From Cellulomonas chengniuliangii (GTDB taxonomy: Bacteria > Actinomycetota > Actinomycetes > Actinomycetales > Cellulomonadaceae), in NCBI RefSeq assembly GCF_024508335.1, contig NZ_CP101988.1:3224001-3288000 (forward strand): 64,000 bases of DNA. The letters run 5' to 3'. Made by a program: the position numbers and the translations under genes. This document shows positions 55,403 through 62,997 of the stretch, piece by piece; positions within the stretch are counted from its first letter, which is position 1, and each line of letters starts with the position of its first letter. Under the pieces are notes generated by a model. It was given only the letters and a program-made list of their open reading frames with translations, did no database searches and was not told where the DNA came from.

Positions 55403-56368
55403 GTGCCTCTGTCCCACGCGATGCGTTACCGGAGCCACGGGGCCCCGGAGCAGGTCCTGCGCCTCGAGCAGGTGGAGCTCCCCGCCCCGCGCCCTCGCGA
55501 GGTGCAGGTCGCCGTCGCGGCGGCCGGCGTCAGCGGGGGCGAGATCCCGATCATCGACGGGAGGCTCCGGCGCCTCGTGCGCACCCGCCTGCCCGCGGGT
55601 GTGGGCAACGACTTCACCGGGAGGGTCACCGGGGTGGGGGCCGAGGTCCACACGCTGAGTGTCGGGGACGAGGTCTGGGGCACGCTGCCGCGCGGGACGT
55701 TCGGCAGCGTGGCCGAGCACGTGACCGTCCCCGAGGGGCGCGTCGCGCCGGCGCCCCAGGGCGTGGACCTCGTCCTCGCGGCGGCGCTGCCCGTGGCCGG
55801 GACCACGGCCATGCGGGCGCTGCAGGACGTGACGCGCCTGCGCCCGGGCGAGCGTCTGCTCGTGCGCGGCGCCGGTGGCGGGACAGGCGTGGTGCTCGTG
55901 CAGCTCGGCAAGGAGCTGGGCGCGCACGTGACGGCGCTCGCCTCGGCGCGCGCCCTGGACGCGCTCGCGACGCTCGGGGCGGACGAGACCGTCGACTACC
56001 GCGCGGTCCCGCTCGACCGGCTCGGCGCCTTCGACGTGGTCGTGGACCTGGTGGGCACGCGCCTCGCCGACGTGCTGGCCCGGCTGGCGCCCGGCGGTCG
56101 GATGGCCTCGCTCGCGGTCGACGCGTCGCGCCCGCTGCGCGCGATCGCCGGCATCACGGCGGCGAGCCTGCGGACGCGGGGCCGCGCGGCCCCGTTCAGC
56201 AACAACCCGTCGCCCGCGATGCTGCGGGAGCTGACCGCGCTCGCGCAGAGCGGCGTGCTGCGCCCCGTGGTCGACCGGCAGCACCCGCTGGCCGACGCGG
56301 CCACGGCGTACGCCATGGCCGCGGCGGGCGGGACCTGCGGGAAGGTCCTGGTCCGGATGTCGTCCTGA
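55403..56368 (+). CDS. NAD(P)-dependent quinone oxidoreductase-like dehydrogenase
   Basis: A 321-residue zinc-independent medium-chain dehydrogenase. The GroES-like N-terminal domain has GVSGGEIPIIDGRLRRLVRTRLPAGVGNDFTGRVTGVG, with no zinc-ligand cysteines. The nucleotide domain shows GAGGGTGVVLVQLGKELGA (AxGGVG-type, NADP) and GADETVDYRA. The chain ends VDRQHPLADAATAYAMAAAGGTCGKVLV. The GTG at 55403 has AGGA 5 nt upstream, and ATG 55421 is a close alternative. Probably reduces quinones or enals. It is preceded by a decayed dehydrogenase end on the other strand. Confidence 0.88.
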   Translation: MPLSHAMRYRSHGAPEQVLRLEQVELPAPRPREVQVAVAAAGVSGGEIPIIDGRLRRLVRTRLPAGVGNDFTGRVTGVGAEVHTLSVGDEVWGTLPRGTFGSVAEHVTVPEGRVAPAPQGVDLVLAAALPVAGTTAMRALQDVTRLRPGERLLVRGAGGGTGVVLVQLGKELGAHVTALASARALDALATLGADETVDYRAVPLDRLGAFDVVVDLVGTRLADVLARLAPGGRMASLAVDASRPLRAIAGITAASLRTRGRAAPFSNNPSPAMLRELTALAQSGVLRPVVDRQHPLADAATAYAMAAAGGTCGKVLVRMSS

Positions 56369-56372
56369 GCAG

Positions 56373-56513
56373 CGCTACCGGCGCCGCCACGACTGGGGCG
56401 GCCGCGCCAACCCGCTAATCGTCGAGGTCGCCCGAGGACTCCCTCCCGGGACCGCCCTGGACCTCGGCTGCGGGGCGGGCGGGGCGGTCTTCCACGCCAT
56501 GAGGGAGCGCCGC
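56373..56513 (+). pseudogene. SAM-dependent methyltransferase remnant
   Basis: The frame from 56373 reads YRRRHDWGGRANPLIVEVAR, then GLPPGTALDLGCGAGGAVFHA. That is a class I methyltransferase opening with motif I (LDLGCGAGG), before it collapses into Arg-rich sequence. From about 56510 to 56640 the minus strand instead reads coding-like KVVDPATGVLVASFTHVDLL and FLVARGAALPHGVE, a second unidentified remnant. The whole 56369-56689 gap is therefore debris of at least two genes. Confidence 0.5.
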
Positions 56514-56689
56514 GCCCCTCGCGACCAGAAAGCCCGAGAGCGTCGCCAACAGGTCGACGTGCGTGAACGAGGCGACGAGCACGCCGGTCGCAGGGTCGAC
56601 CACCTTGACGGGAGAGGCCCGCCCCGACGAGGACAGGTCGCCGGCCTAGCGCGACGGCGCCGCCGGGCCCCGACCACCCGTGCCCAGCC

Positions 56690-57493
56690 TCAGCCCAGGA
56701 ACACCCGCAGCGCCTCGGTCATGACGTCGGGCCGCTCGGAGTGCACCCAGTGCCCGGCGTCCTTGACGGTGAGCAGGCGGGTGCGCGGGAAGAGCGCGCG
56801 CATCGCGGGCATCCGCTCGGGGGTGACGTAGTCCGAGCGGTCGCCCGCCACCCACAGCACCGCGTGGTCGAACGGGGCGCCGTCCCAGGCGGGGAACCCG
56901 GAGATCGCCGGCAGCTCGCGTCGGAGCATCGCGAGGTTGGCCCGCCACGCCCACGCGCCGGTGTCGTCCTTGCGCAGGTTCTGCAGCAGGAAGCCGCGCA
57001 CGGTCGGGTTGGGGATGGGACCGGTGAGCGCGGCGTCGGCGTCACCGCGGGTCTCGACACCGGCCAGGTCGAGGCCCGCGAGCGCGTCCAGCAGATGCGC
57101 GAACTCCCCCGTGCCGGCGGTCTCCACCGGCGAGACGTCGACGACGACGAGGCGGTCGACCACGTCGGGGTGCCGCAACGCGAGCTGCATCGCCGTCTTG
57201 CCGCCCATCGAGTGCCCGACGACGTGGACGGGGTCGCCGCCGCTGCGCTCCCGGATGAGGGCCGCGACGGCGTCGGCCATGGCCGTGTAGTCGAGCCGCT
57301 CGGTCCACTCCGACTGGCCGTGATCGGGCAGGTCCACGAGGAGGGAGCGGAAGTCGGGGCTGAGCGCCTTGGCGATGCCGGAGAAGTTCTTCCCCTGACC
57401 GAACAGTCCGTGGAGGAAGACGACCTGGGGACCGGTCCCGGGGACCTCGGTCGCGTGCAGCGCGGGAAGTGCGGGGCTCTCGGCGGACGGCAT
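56690..57493 (-). CDS. Alpha/beta hydrolase (YbfF-like)
   Basis: A 267-residue serine hydrolase: VVFLHGLFGQGKNFSGIAKAL (oxyanion hole), VDLPDHGQSEW, VVGHSMGGKTAMQLALRHPD (nucleophile Ser in GHSMGG), WVAGDRSDYV (Asp) and KDAGHWVHSERPD (His). The FGQGKNF loop and PDHGxS motif place it with YbfF-type esterases. Cytoplasmic. Substrate unknown; short-chain acyl esters or thioesters are typical. It reads away from the type VII-style cluster but on the same strand, 25 bp beyond the end of that cluster's last gene; a short gap separates the units. Confidence 0.9.
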   Translation of the reverse strand: MPSAESPALPALHATEVPGTGPQVVFLHGLFGQGKNFSGIAKALSPDFRSLLVDLPDHGQSEWTERLDYTAMADAVAALIRERSGGDPVHVVGHSMGGKTAMQLALRHPDVVDRLVVVDVSPVETAGTGEFAHLLDALAGLDLAGVETRGDADAALTGPIPNPTVRGFLLQNLRKDDTGAWAWRANLAMLRRELPAISGFPAWDGAPFDHAVLWVAGDRSDYVTPERMPAMRALFPRTRLLTVKDAGHWVHSERPDVMTEALRVFLG

Positions 57494-57518
57494 GGCCCCA
57501 GCCTAAGGAGCCTGCCTC

Positions 57519-58124
57519 CTACAGGTGCCCGGCCGCCCCGCCGGCGCCGCCCAGCTTGGCGGCGTTGATGGCGCCGTACGACGCCCGCATCGCGAGCGGA
57601 GACCTCTTGGCGGACCCACCGCCGGCCACGTGGTCCGCCTGGGCGCGGAGCTCGATGACGACGGACCGGGCGCCGCCGGGGCGCCCGCGCTCGATCGTGT
57701 CAGCCAGCAGGCGCAGGAAGTCGGCGGGCAACGACCGCTCGACGTAGTCGCTCAGCATCAGGACGGCGATGTTGATCGGGCGGCCCTTCTGCGGGCGTGT
57801 GACGAGCAGGACCCCGCCACCGCCGTTGGAGACGAGCTTCACGCTCGTCGTGGGCTGCAGGGGGACGCTCCGGTGCCGCGACCACAGGCGGGTGCGGCCG
57901 ATCGCGCCGGGGGTCGTGTCCAGCCAGCGCGACTCCGACACGATGAACAGGGTCGCGAGCAGGAGCCCGACCAGCATGATCGCCCCCACCCAACGGTTCT
58001 GCGGCTGCGTGATGCTCAGATAGACGATGATCGCGAGCAGCGCCACCGCGGTCGAGGCCATCCACATGACGGCGGACCGCGTCGTGAGGCTGGGGACGGG
58101 CACACGGCCGGTGGACGTGGTCAT
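57519..58124 (-). CDS. Two-helix membrane protein at the end of the type VII-style cluster (possible immunity protein)
   Basis: A 201-residue protein with two adjacent transmembrane helices (AVMWMASTAVALLAIIVYLS and WVGAIMLVGLLLATLFIV) and a soluble C-terminal domain. That domain includes VKLVSNGGGGVLLVTRPQKGRPINIAVLMLSDYVERSLPADFLRLLADTI. Its ATG overlaps the stop of the EspG-like gene (ATGA), so it belongs to the same operon as the effector candidate. A PH-like domain in the soluble part is possible. A membrane protein last in such an operon is placed where immunity proteins often are; that is inference only. Confidence 0.7.
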   Translation of the reverse strand: MTTSTGRVPVPSLTTRSAVMWMASTAVALLAIIVYLSITQPQNRWVGAIMLVGLLLATLFIVSESRWLDTTPGAIGRTRLWSRHRSVPLQPTTSVKLVSNGGGGVLLVTRPQKGRPINIAVLMLSDYVERSLPADFLRLLADTIERGRPGGARSVVIELRAQADHVAGGGSAKRSPLAMRASYGAINAAKLGGAGGAAGHL

Positions 58125-58900
58125 CGAGCGGCGCTCCGGGACCGGGCGACGACGTGCGCGACATCGCCGCGGATCCGGGACTCCAACGCGTCGCGCGTGC
58201 TCGGCGCGGCGGCGAGCGGCGCACCCGTGCCCTCGCGTGCCTCGACGACCCAGGCGCCCGCCGGTCCCGTGAACAGGCCGAGCAGCGGGGCGTGGTCGTC
58301 GTCGGCCCACCGGATCACCACGTCGGACCGCAGCAGCGCGCCGCCGAGCTGCTCGGCGACCTCGATCGGCGGCTCCGTCTGGCCGGGGTCCAGGCTGATC
58401 GGCTCCCCCGACCCGTCGCCGCACTCCGGGTGCAGGGCGGCGGCGACCACGAGCGCGGGCAGGTCATCGACCGGGGCGAGCGCGAAGCGGTGCATGCCGT
58501 CCGCGCCGACCTCCTCGAGCAGCGCGACCTCCTGCACCACGTGGGCGTACCAGAAGTCCTGGTGCACCACGCTCGTCCGCGCGATCGCCACGACGGCGGT
58601 CGCGGCCGACCGGAGCGTCACGATCGAGAGGACGTCCTGGCGGACCTGCAGGGCGACGGTCGGCTCACCGATCGCGTCGACGCGCGCCTGCGGCGTCGGC
58701 GGGTCGACGATCCCGCGGGCCACGAGCCCCCGGTACGCGGTGCGCAGCGCGACCTCCCGCTCGGCCTCGTCGAAGCCCGCGGAGAACGGCGCCACCACCA
58801 GGCCGGTGTCCCCCGCCAGGATGGCCAGCTCCTCGTCGGTCAGCACACCGATCGGCACCGTCTCCGCGCCGTCGCCCATCGAACCGGTCTCGTCGCTCAT
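58121..58900 (-). CDS. EspG-like secretion-associated protein
   Basis: A 259-residue soluble protein. The N-terminal part VPIGVLTDEELAILAGDTGLVVAPFSAGFDEAEREVALRTAYRGLVARGIVDPP, with APVDDLPALVVAAALHPE later, resembles the layout of EspG chaperones. In that layout LTxxEl is followed by a LxARGl helix and strands reading out 'values'. EspG proteins escort WXG/PE-PPE type substrates to the ESX membrane complex. The similarity is pattern-level, not motif-proof. It lies 37 bp after the effector candidate and overlaps the membrane gene by 4 bp. Confidence 0.55.
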   Translation of the reverse strand: MSDETGSMGDGAETVPIGVLTDEELAILAGDTGLVVAPFSAGFDEAEREVALRTAYRGLVARGIVDPPTPQARVDAIGEPTVALQVRQDVLSIVTLRSAATAVVAIARTSVVHQDFWYAHVVQEVALLEEVGADGMHRFALAPVDDLPALVVAAALHPECGDGSGEPISLDPGQTEPPIEVAEQLGGALLRSDVVIRWADDDHAPLLGLFTGPAGAWVVEAREGTGAPLAAAPSTRDALESRIRGDVAHVVARSRSAAR

Positions 58901-58937
58901 CTGCTCGCTCTCGTGTCGTGCCCGGTCGCCGCGCGGG

Positions 58938-60296
58938 TCACAGGAACCCGAAGGACAGGGTGTTCAAGGCGCCCTTGCCGAAGTCGGAGATCGCGTCCCC
59001 TGCGTCGCTCAGCCTGTCACCGGCCCACTTCGTCGCGTCCGAGACCGCGCTCGTCGTGGCGTTCCACGCATCCGTGGCCACGCCCGCCGTGGCGTTCCAC
59101 GCATCCGTGGCCACACCAGCGGTGGCCCTCCAGGCTGCCGATGCGCCGTCGGCGATGTGCCCGCCGACCGACTGGAAGAAGTCGCCGATGGCCTCGCGGT
59201 TGTCCCACACGAGGTTGCCGAGGCTCCACGCGCCGTACGCGATGACGGCTGCCCCGGCGATGCCGAGCCCGACGGGCCCGAGGGCGATGAGACCGGCCCC
59301 CGACGCGATGAGCGCGCCCGCCCCCAACGCCCCGGCGGCGCCGAACCCGCGCGTCGCCCAGCCGCGGCCTCCCTCGTACCCGCCGCCGGTGATGGCGTCG
59401 ATGCCACCCGTCACCACGGTGAGCGGCAGGAACAGCTTCCCGACTGCCGTCGCCGCCTTGGACCCGACGACGAACCGGAGGATGCCCCCGTTCTTGGCGC
59501 CCTTGGAGAACAGGTCGAGCATCTCGTCGGACTTGGCGAAGTTGTTCACCATCGTGCCGTAGTCGGTGATGGGGGCGAACGAGGCCTTGAGGAACTGCAG
59601 GTAGGCGTTCCCCTTCGTCGCCGTCGAGATGCCCTTCTTGACGACCATCGCGAGCGCCACCCCGCCAGCCCCGGCGCTGCCGAGCGCCGCCAGCGCGTCC
59701 TGGCCGTCCATCAGCCGTTGCAGGTACGCCTGCACAGCGGCTTCCAGCCCTTGCGGGACCTCCGCCTTCGCGAGCCTGTCGGCGGTGAGCTTGTCGGCCA
59801 CCGCCACCACCGCGAGCGCCGTCCCCAGCTGCGCGGAGTGGTCCACCGCCGCGGCGTTGAGCGTACGCTGGCGCGCGTCCCGGGCCGCCGCCGCCCCGGT
59901 CGGATCGCCGGGGGCGGTCATCACCGGCGGCAGGGTGCGCGGCGTCACCGCGCCGTCCGAGGCGACGGTGAACCCGTCGTCCTGGATCGACGTCACCGTG
60001 GAGAGCAGCGCCGTGCGGGCAGCGCCGATGTCCGCGGCCCCCGCGACGAGCGCGGAGCGGGCGTGCTCGAGGGCGTCGGCGAGGGCCGTGCCGGTCGCCG
60101 CCTCCTTCGCCATCCGCTCGGCCGCGGCGTCAGCGGCCGTGCCCTGCCACACCGAGGTGAGCCTCTCCACCGCGGACTTCGCCGCGCTCACCTCGGCGGC
60201 GACCGCCTCACGCGCTGTGCCGACGCCGACTGCCGCGTCCGCGAGGGCCTCCGGCCGCCACGCCCGGACGGCGTCGATGGTGAGCGTCGCGGTCAC
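58938..60296 (-). CDS. WXG-headed, glycine-rich hydrophobic protein; type VII secretion effector candidate
   Basis: A 452-residue protein from the GTG at 60296, which overlaps the stop of the EspC-like gene (GTGA). Residues 1-110 form two helices around WQG (about 50-52): AVRAWRPEALADAAVGV and RLTSVWQGTAADAAAERMA, a WXG-type export head. The middle is helical and soluble. Residues about 315-385 are Gly/Ala-rich and hydrophobic (GAAGALGAGALIASGAGLIALGPVG and AAVIAYGAWSLGNLVWDN). Two 11-residue repeats (AGVATDAWNAT) follow. No enzyme motif is present. The design suits a membrane-inserting toxin exported by a type VII system. The prediction is untested. Confidence 0.65.
   Translation of the reverse strand: MTATLTIDAVRAWRPEALADAAVGVGTAREAVAAEVSAAKSAVERLTSVWQGTAADAAAERMAKEAATGTALADALEHARSALVAGAADIGAARTALLSTVTSIQDDGFTVASDGAVTPRTLPPVMTAPGDPTGAAAARDARQRTLNAAAVDHSAQLGTALAVVAVADKLTADRLAKAEVPQGLEAAVQAYLQRLMDGQDALAALGSAGAGGVALAMVVKKGISTATKGNAYLQFLKASFAPITDYGTMVNNFAKSDEMLDLFSKGAKNGGILRFVVGSKAATAVGKLFLPLTVVTGGIDAITGGGYEGGRGWATRGFGAAGALGAGALIASGAGLIALGPVGLGIAGAAVIAYGAWSLGNLVWDNREAIGDFFQSVGGHIADGASAAWRATAGVATDAWNATAGVATDAWNATTSAVSDATKWAGDRLSDAGDAISDFGKGALNTLSFGFL
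59056..59114 (-). repeat. Direct repeat inside the effector candidate
   Basis: A 26-nt sequence beginning GTGGCGTTCCACGCATCC occurs identically at 59056-59081 and 59089-59114 (33-nt period, 11 codons). It encodes the repeated GVATDAWNAT unit. It is a recent in-frame duplication. Confidence 0.85.
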
Positions 60297-60589
60297 GATG
60301 ACCCCACCGAGCAGAAGCGCTCGCCGACCGCGGCATCCGAGGCCCGGTACGACGCGGCGGTGCCCGACGCGCTCGCCGACATCGCGGCCACCTGGTCGCC
60401 CATGACCTGGACCGCAGCCCCGATGCGCGTCGACACCCACACCGCCGCCTCGGCTGTCTGGGTGCCGGGCAGCGCCTCGCCGATCGGCGCGAAGGGGCCG
60501 GCCACATCGGCGGCCCGCAGGTTCGCCGCGACGGCGTCCAGCTCGGCGGCGGCCGTGTCGAGCGCCGCGATGTCGACAGTGAAGCTCAC
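60293..60589 (-). CDS. EspC/WXG100-like small secreted protein
   Basis: A 98-residue all-helical protein from the GTG at 60589: VDIAALDTAAAELDAVAANLRAADV, turn GPFAPIGEALPG, and VSTRIGAAVQVMGDQVAAMSASASGTAASYRASDAAV. The size and helical-hairpin pattern match ESX-secreted proteins of the EspC (PF10824-like) group. The exact W-x-G is missing; GPF/GEALPG occupies the turn. Its stop overlaps the start of the large WXG-headed gene, so the two probably form a co-secreted pair. Confidence 0.7.
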   Translation of the reverse strand: MSFTVDIAALDTAAAELDAVAANLRAADVAGPFAPIGEALPGTQTAEAAVWVSTRIGAAVQVMGDQVAAMSASASGTAASYRASDAAVGERFCSVGSS

Positions 60590-60616
60590 GAGTGGTCTCC
60601 CTGGATCAGGTCGGTC

Positions 60617-61087
60617 CTAGAAGCCGAGACGGGCGAAGCGCTCGGACAGGCCGGCGATCTTCCTGGCGAGCGGGGAGGTCTGCGCCGGGCCGCCGTCATG
60701 CCGCAGGTATCGGGCCTGCGACCGGAGCAGGCCGACCGCGTCAGCCGCGCCGCGCGGGCCACGACGGTCGACCGCGTCAGCGAGGCCGTCCACGAGCTCG
60801 GCCGGCGCCGTCGCCGCGCCCCCCTTGGTGGCCTCGAGCAGCGGGATGCTCGCCACGCGCCAGCCGTTGGCCCGCTCGACGACCAGGTCCACGCCGTCCT
60901 TCCGCCCGCGCACCTCAACGAGCGCCTTCCCGTCGATGACGACCGGGCGGCGCCGCCACGTGGTCTGCGCGGGCGTGAGCAGGCCCGAGGACAGGTCGAG
61001 CCGAGCCGCCTCCTGCCCGGCGCCAGCGGCGTCGAGCCGTTTGAAGACGAGCACGCCGTGACCGGGCGCCTGAGGCTGATCGACCAC
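60617..61087 (-). CDS. First gene of the type VII-style cluster, unknown family
   Basis: A 156-residue soluble protein from the GTG at 61087 (AGGAGG 6 nt upstream). The N-terminal half is beta-rich: HGVLVFKRLDAAGAGQEAARLDLSSGLL, RRRPVVIDGKALVEVRGRKDGVDLVVERANGWRVASIPLL. The C-terminal half is helical (LVDGLADAVDRRGPRGAADAVGLL). I recognise no family. Being 27 bp upstream of the EspC-like gene and in the same operon, it may be a structural or regulatory partner of the secreted proteins. Confidence 0.65.
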   Translation of the reverse strand: MVDQPQAPGHGVLVFKRLDAAGAGQEAARLDLSSGLLTPAQTTWRRRPVVIDGKALVEVRGRKDGVDLVVERANGWRVASIPLLEATKGGAATAPAELVDGLADAVDRRGPRGAADAVGLLRSQARYLRHDGGPAQTSPLARKIAGLSERFARLGF

Positions 61088-61124
61088 GCGGTCCTCCTGA
61101 GTGTCTCCTGCGGGTACGCGACGG

Positions 61125-61130
61125 AGACTA
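61125..61130 (-). promoter_or_regulatory. -10 candidate for the type VII-style operon
   Basis: TAGTCT on the minus strand, about 38 nt upstream of the GTG at 61087. No convincing -35. Confidence 0.35.
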
Positions 61131-61501
61131 GCTGACCAGGCACTCTGCCGACGGCGGCGTCACCCGCCCGCGCAGGGACGCGCGCCGCCGCCGTCCGGAG
61201 GGCGGACAAGCCATTCCTTCGGGTGAAGACACGGTGCAATCGCCTCACGCCGAGAGGCGCCCGGGCGAGGTTGCCGCCGGCACTGCACATCTCGACGGCG
61301 GGAGACGTTGAGCGAGAAGCTGCCGCACCGCGCGACCGCCCATCACAGGGGGCTAGATGACGACGATCGGCGACACCTCTCCTGACCTGTGCCCCGCACG
61401 CCGGTCGCATCGTCAACGCCCGTGAGGGGCGCCCGGCACGGTCCGCGCTACGCGGCCCGCTCAACGAGCCGCCTTGAGCCTCCTGTGGGAACGTTTCGCA
61501 G
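61131..61501. other. Intergenic region between divergent operons
   Basis: No supported gene. A plus-strand 22-codon frame (61357-61425, MTTIGDTSPDLCPARRSHRQ...) has AGGGGG 5-6 nt upstream of its ATG. It is isolated and may be chance. Confidence 0.35.
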
Positions 61502-62266
61502 ATGAGCCGGACCCTCCTGCGCTCCGGGCGCCACGACCCCTTGTCCGCGCGTGCGGCGACGGCAGCACCCGGCCGAGCCCGCAGGCTGCTGCGCGCCGCC
61601 GCCGCGGCTGCAGCGACGGCGTCGGCCGTGCTCGCCCTGGGCCTGCTGGTCCGCGACCAGTGGGGCCCGCTGGTGGGGTTCGACCAGCGGGCCGTGGCCG
61701 CGGCCACCTCGTTCGCCGCAGCCCGCCCGGCCCTGGTCGACGCGTTGCTCGCCTGGCAGTGGGCGTTCGAGGGGCGGCGCCTCGTCTTCCCGGTCGTCGC
61801 GGCGTGCCTGCTCGTCTGGTGGCGGACGGGGATGAGGACGCGGACCTGGTGGGCGCTCGGGACGATGCTCGCGGCGTGGGGGTTCGCGAACGTGGCGAAG
61901 GAGGTGGCGCGTCTGGCCCGACCGGTGCTGGACGACCCGATCGCCCACGCCCCGGGCTACTCGTTCCCGTCGGGCCACGCCTCGACCACGGCCGCCTGGA
62001 CGACGGCGCTCGTCGTGCTCGTCTGGCCGCTCCTGCGCAGCCGCTGGCTGAAGGCGGGGGCGGTCGTCGGCGCCGCGTCGCTCATGGTGCTCACCGCGCT
62101 GGACCGGGTGATGCTCGGCGCCCATTACCCGTCCGACGTGTTCGCCGGCGCCGTCCTCGGCGTCGGACTCGTCCTGGCGTCCTACCTCGGGTACCGGGGC
62201 TGGTCGCCGCCGCACGACACCGCACTGGTGGATCCGATCGACCGATCGACGGAGGCAGCTCGATGA
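61502..62266 (+). CDS. PAP2-family membrane phosphatase (first copy)
   Basis: A 254-residue integral membrane acid phosphatase. The three-part signature is complete: KEVARLARPVLDD (KX6RP), FPSGHAS (PSGH) and DRVMLGAHYPSDV (SRX5HX3D, with Asp in place of Ser). Five or six helices. PAP2 enzymes dephosphorylate phosphatidic acid, phosphatidylglycerol phosphate or undecaprenyl pyrophosphate at the outer membrane face. Its stop overlaps the second PAP2 gene (ATGA). First gene of a three-gene lipid-phosphate operon. Confidence 0.9.
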   Translation: MSRTLLRSGRHDPLSARAATAAPGRARRLLRAAAAAAATASAVLALGLLVRDQWGPLVGFDQRAVAAATSFAAARPALVDALLAWQWAFEGRRLVFPVVAACLLVWWRTGMRTRTWWALGTMLAAWGFANVAKEVARLARPVLDDPIAHAPGYSFPSGHASTTAAWTTALVVLVWPLLRSRWLKAGAVVGAASLMVLTALDRVMLGAHYPSDVFAGAVLGVGLVLASYLGYRGWSPPHDTALVDPIDRSTEAAR

Positions 62267-62997
62267 GGCTGGACCTGGACAGGCACACGAACGACCCCTC
62301 CATACCCACGGCTCGGCAGGTGCGGCACGACCTGGCGGTCCGGGTGGGTGTGCCCGCTGTCGTGCTGTGGTTGGCGGTGGTCGGGCTCGGGCTGCTGGTC
62401 ACCGGCCCACTGGCGGCGCTCGGCGAGCGCGAGCTGACGGTCAACGAGTGGTTCGTGGCGCACCGCACGGAGCTGCTCGACTCGCTCACGCACATCTGGA
62501 GCCCGATCGGCACCACGGAGACCGTCATCGGGATCTGCCTCGTGGTGGTCGGCGCCGTGTGGTGGCGCACCCGGCAGTGGTGGTACGCCGTCGTGCCCGC
62601 GATCGCTGTCGCCACGCAGGCCGCGGTGTTCCTGGTGGCGGCGCTCGTGGTCGGCAGGGAACGGCCAGACGTGGCGCAGCTGGACGTGGCGCCGCCGACG
62701 TCGAGCTTCCCGAGCGGGCACTCCGGCGCCGCGACGGCGCTGTACGTCACGCTCGCGATGATGGCTCAGCGCGTGGAACGCACCTGGGTGCGCGTCAGCG
62801 TCACGGTGATCCTGCTCGTGCTGCCGATGCTCGTCGTCTACTCCCGCCTCTACCGCGGGATGCACCACGTGAGCGACGTCATCGTCGGCGTGCTCAACGG
62901 CCTGGTGTGCGCGGTGCTGGCCTGGAACTACCTGCGCACGTCGCCGCGCCCGGCACGCGACGCCACCGCTGTGCGCGCCGTCGAGCGTGCCCGATGA
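62263..62997 (+). CDS. PAP2-family membrane phosphatase (second copy)
   Basis: A 244-residue PAP2 protein with GGAGG 7 nt before its ATG. Motifs: VGRERPDV (short form of KX6RP), FPSGHSGAA (PSGH) and SRLYRGMHHVSDVIVG (SRX5HX3D) are all present. The N-terminal helix has LAVRVGVPAVVLWLAVVGLGLLV. It differs clearly from the first copy, so the pair is not a recent duplication. Stop overlaps the kinase gene start (ATGA). Likely membrane lipid phosphate phosphatase. Confidence 0.9.
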   Translation: MRLDLDRHTNDPSIPTARQVRHDLAVRVGVPAVVLWLAVVGLGLLVTGPLAALGERELTVNEWFVAHRTELLDSLTHIWSPIGTTETVIGICLVVVGAVWWRTRQWWYAVVPAIAVATQAAVFLVAALVVGRERPDVAQLDVAPPTSSFPSGHSGAATALYVTLAMMAQRVERTWVRVSVTVILLVLPMLVVYSRLYRGMHHVSDVIVGVLNGLVCAVLAWNYLRTSPRPARDATAVRAVERAR

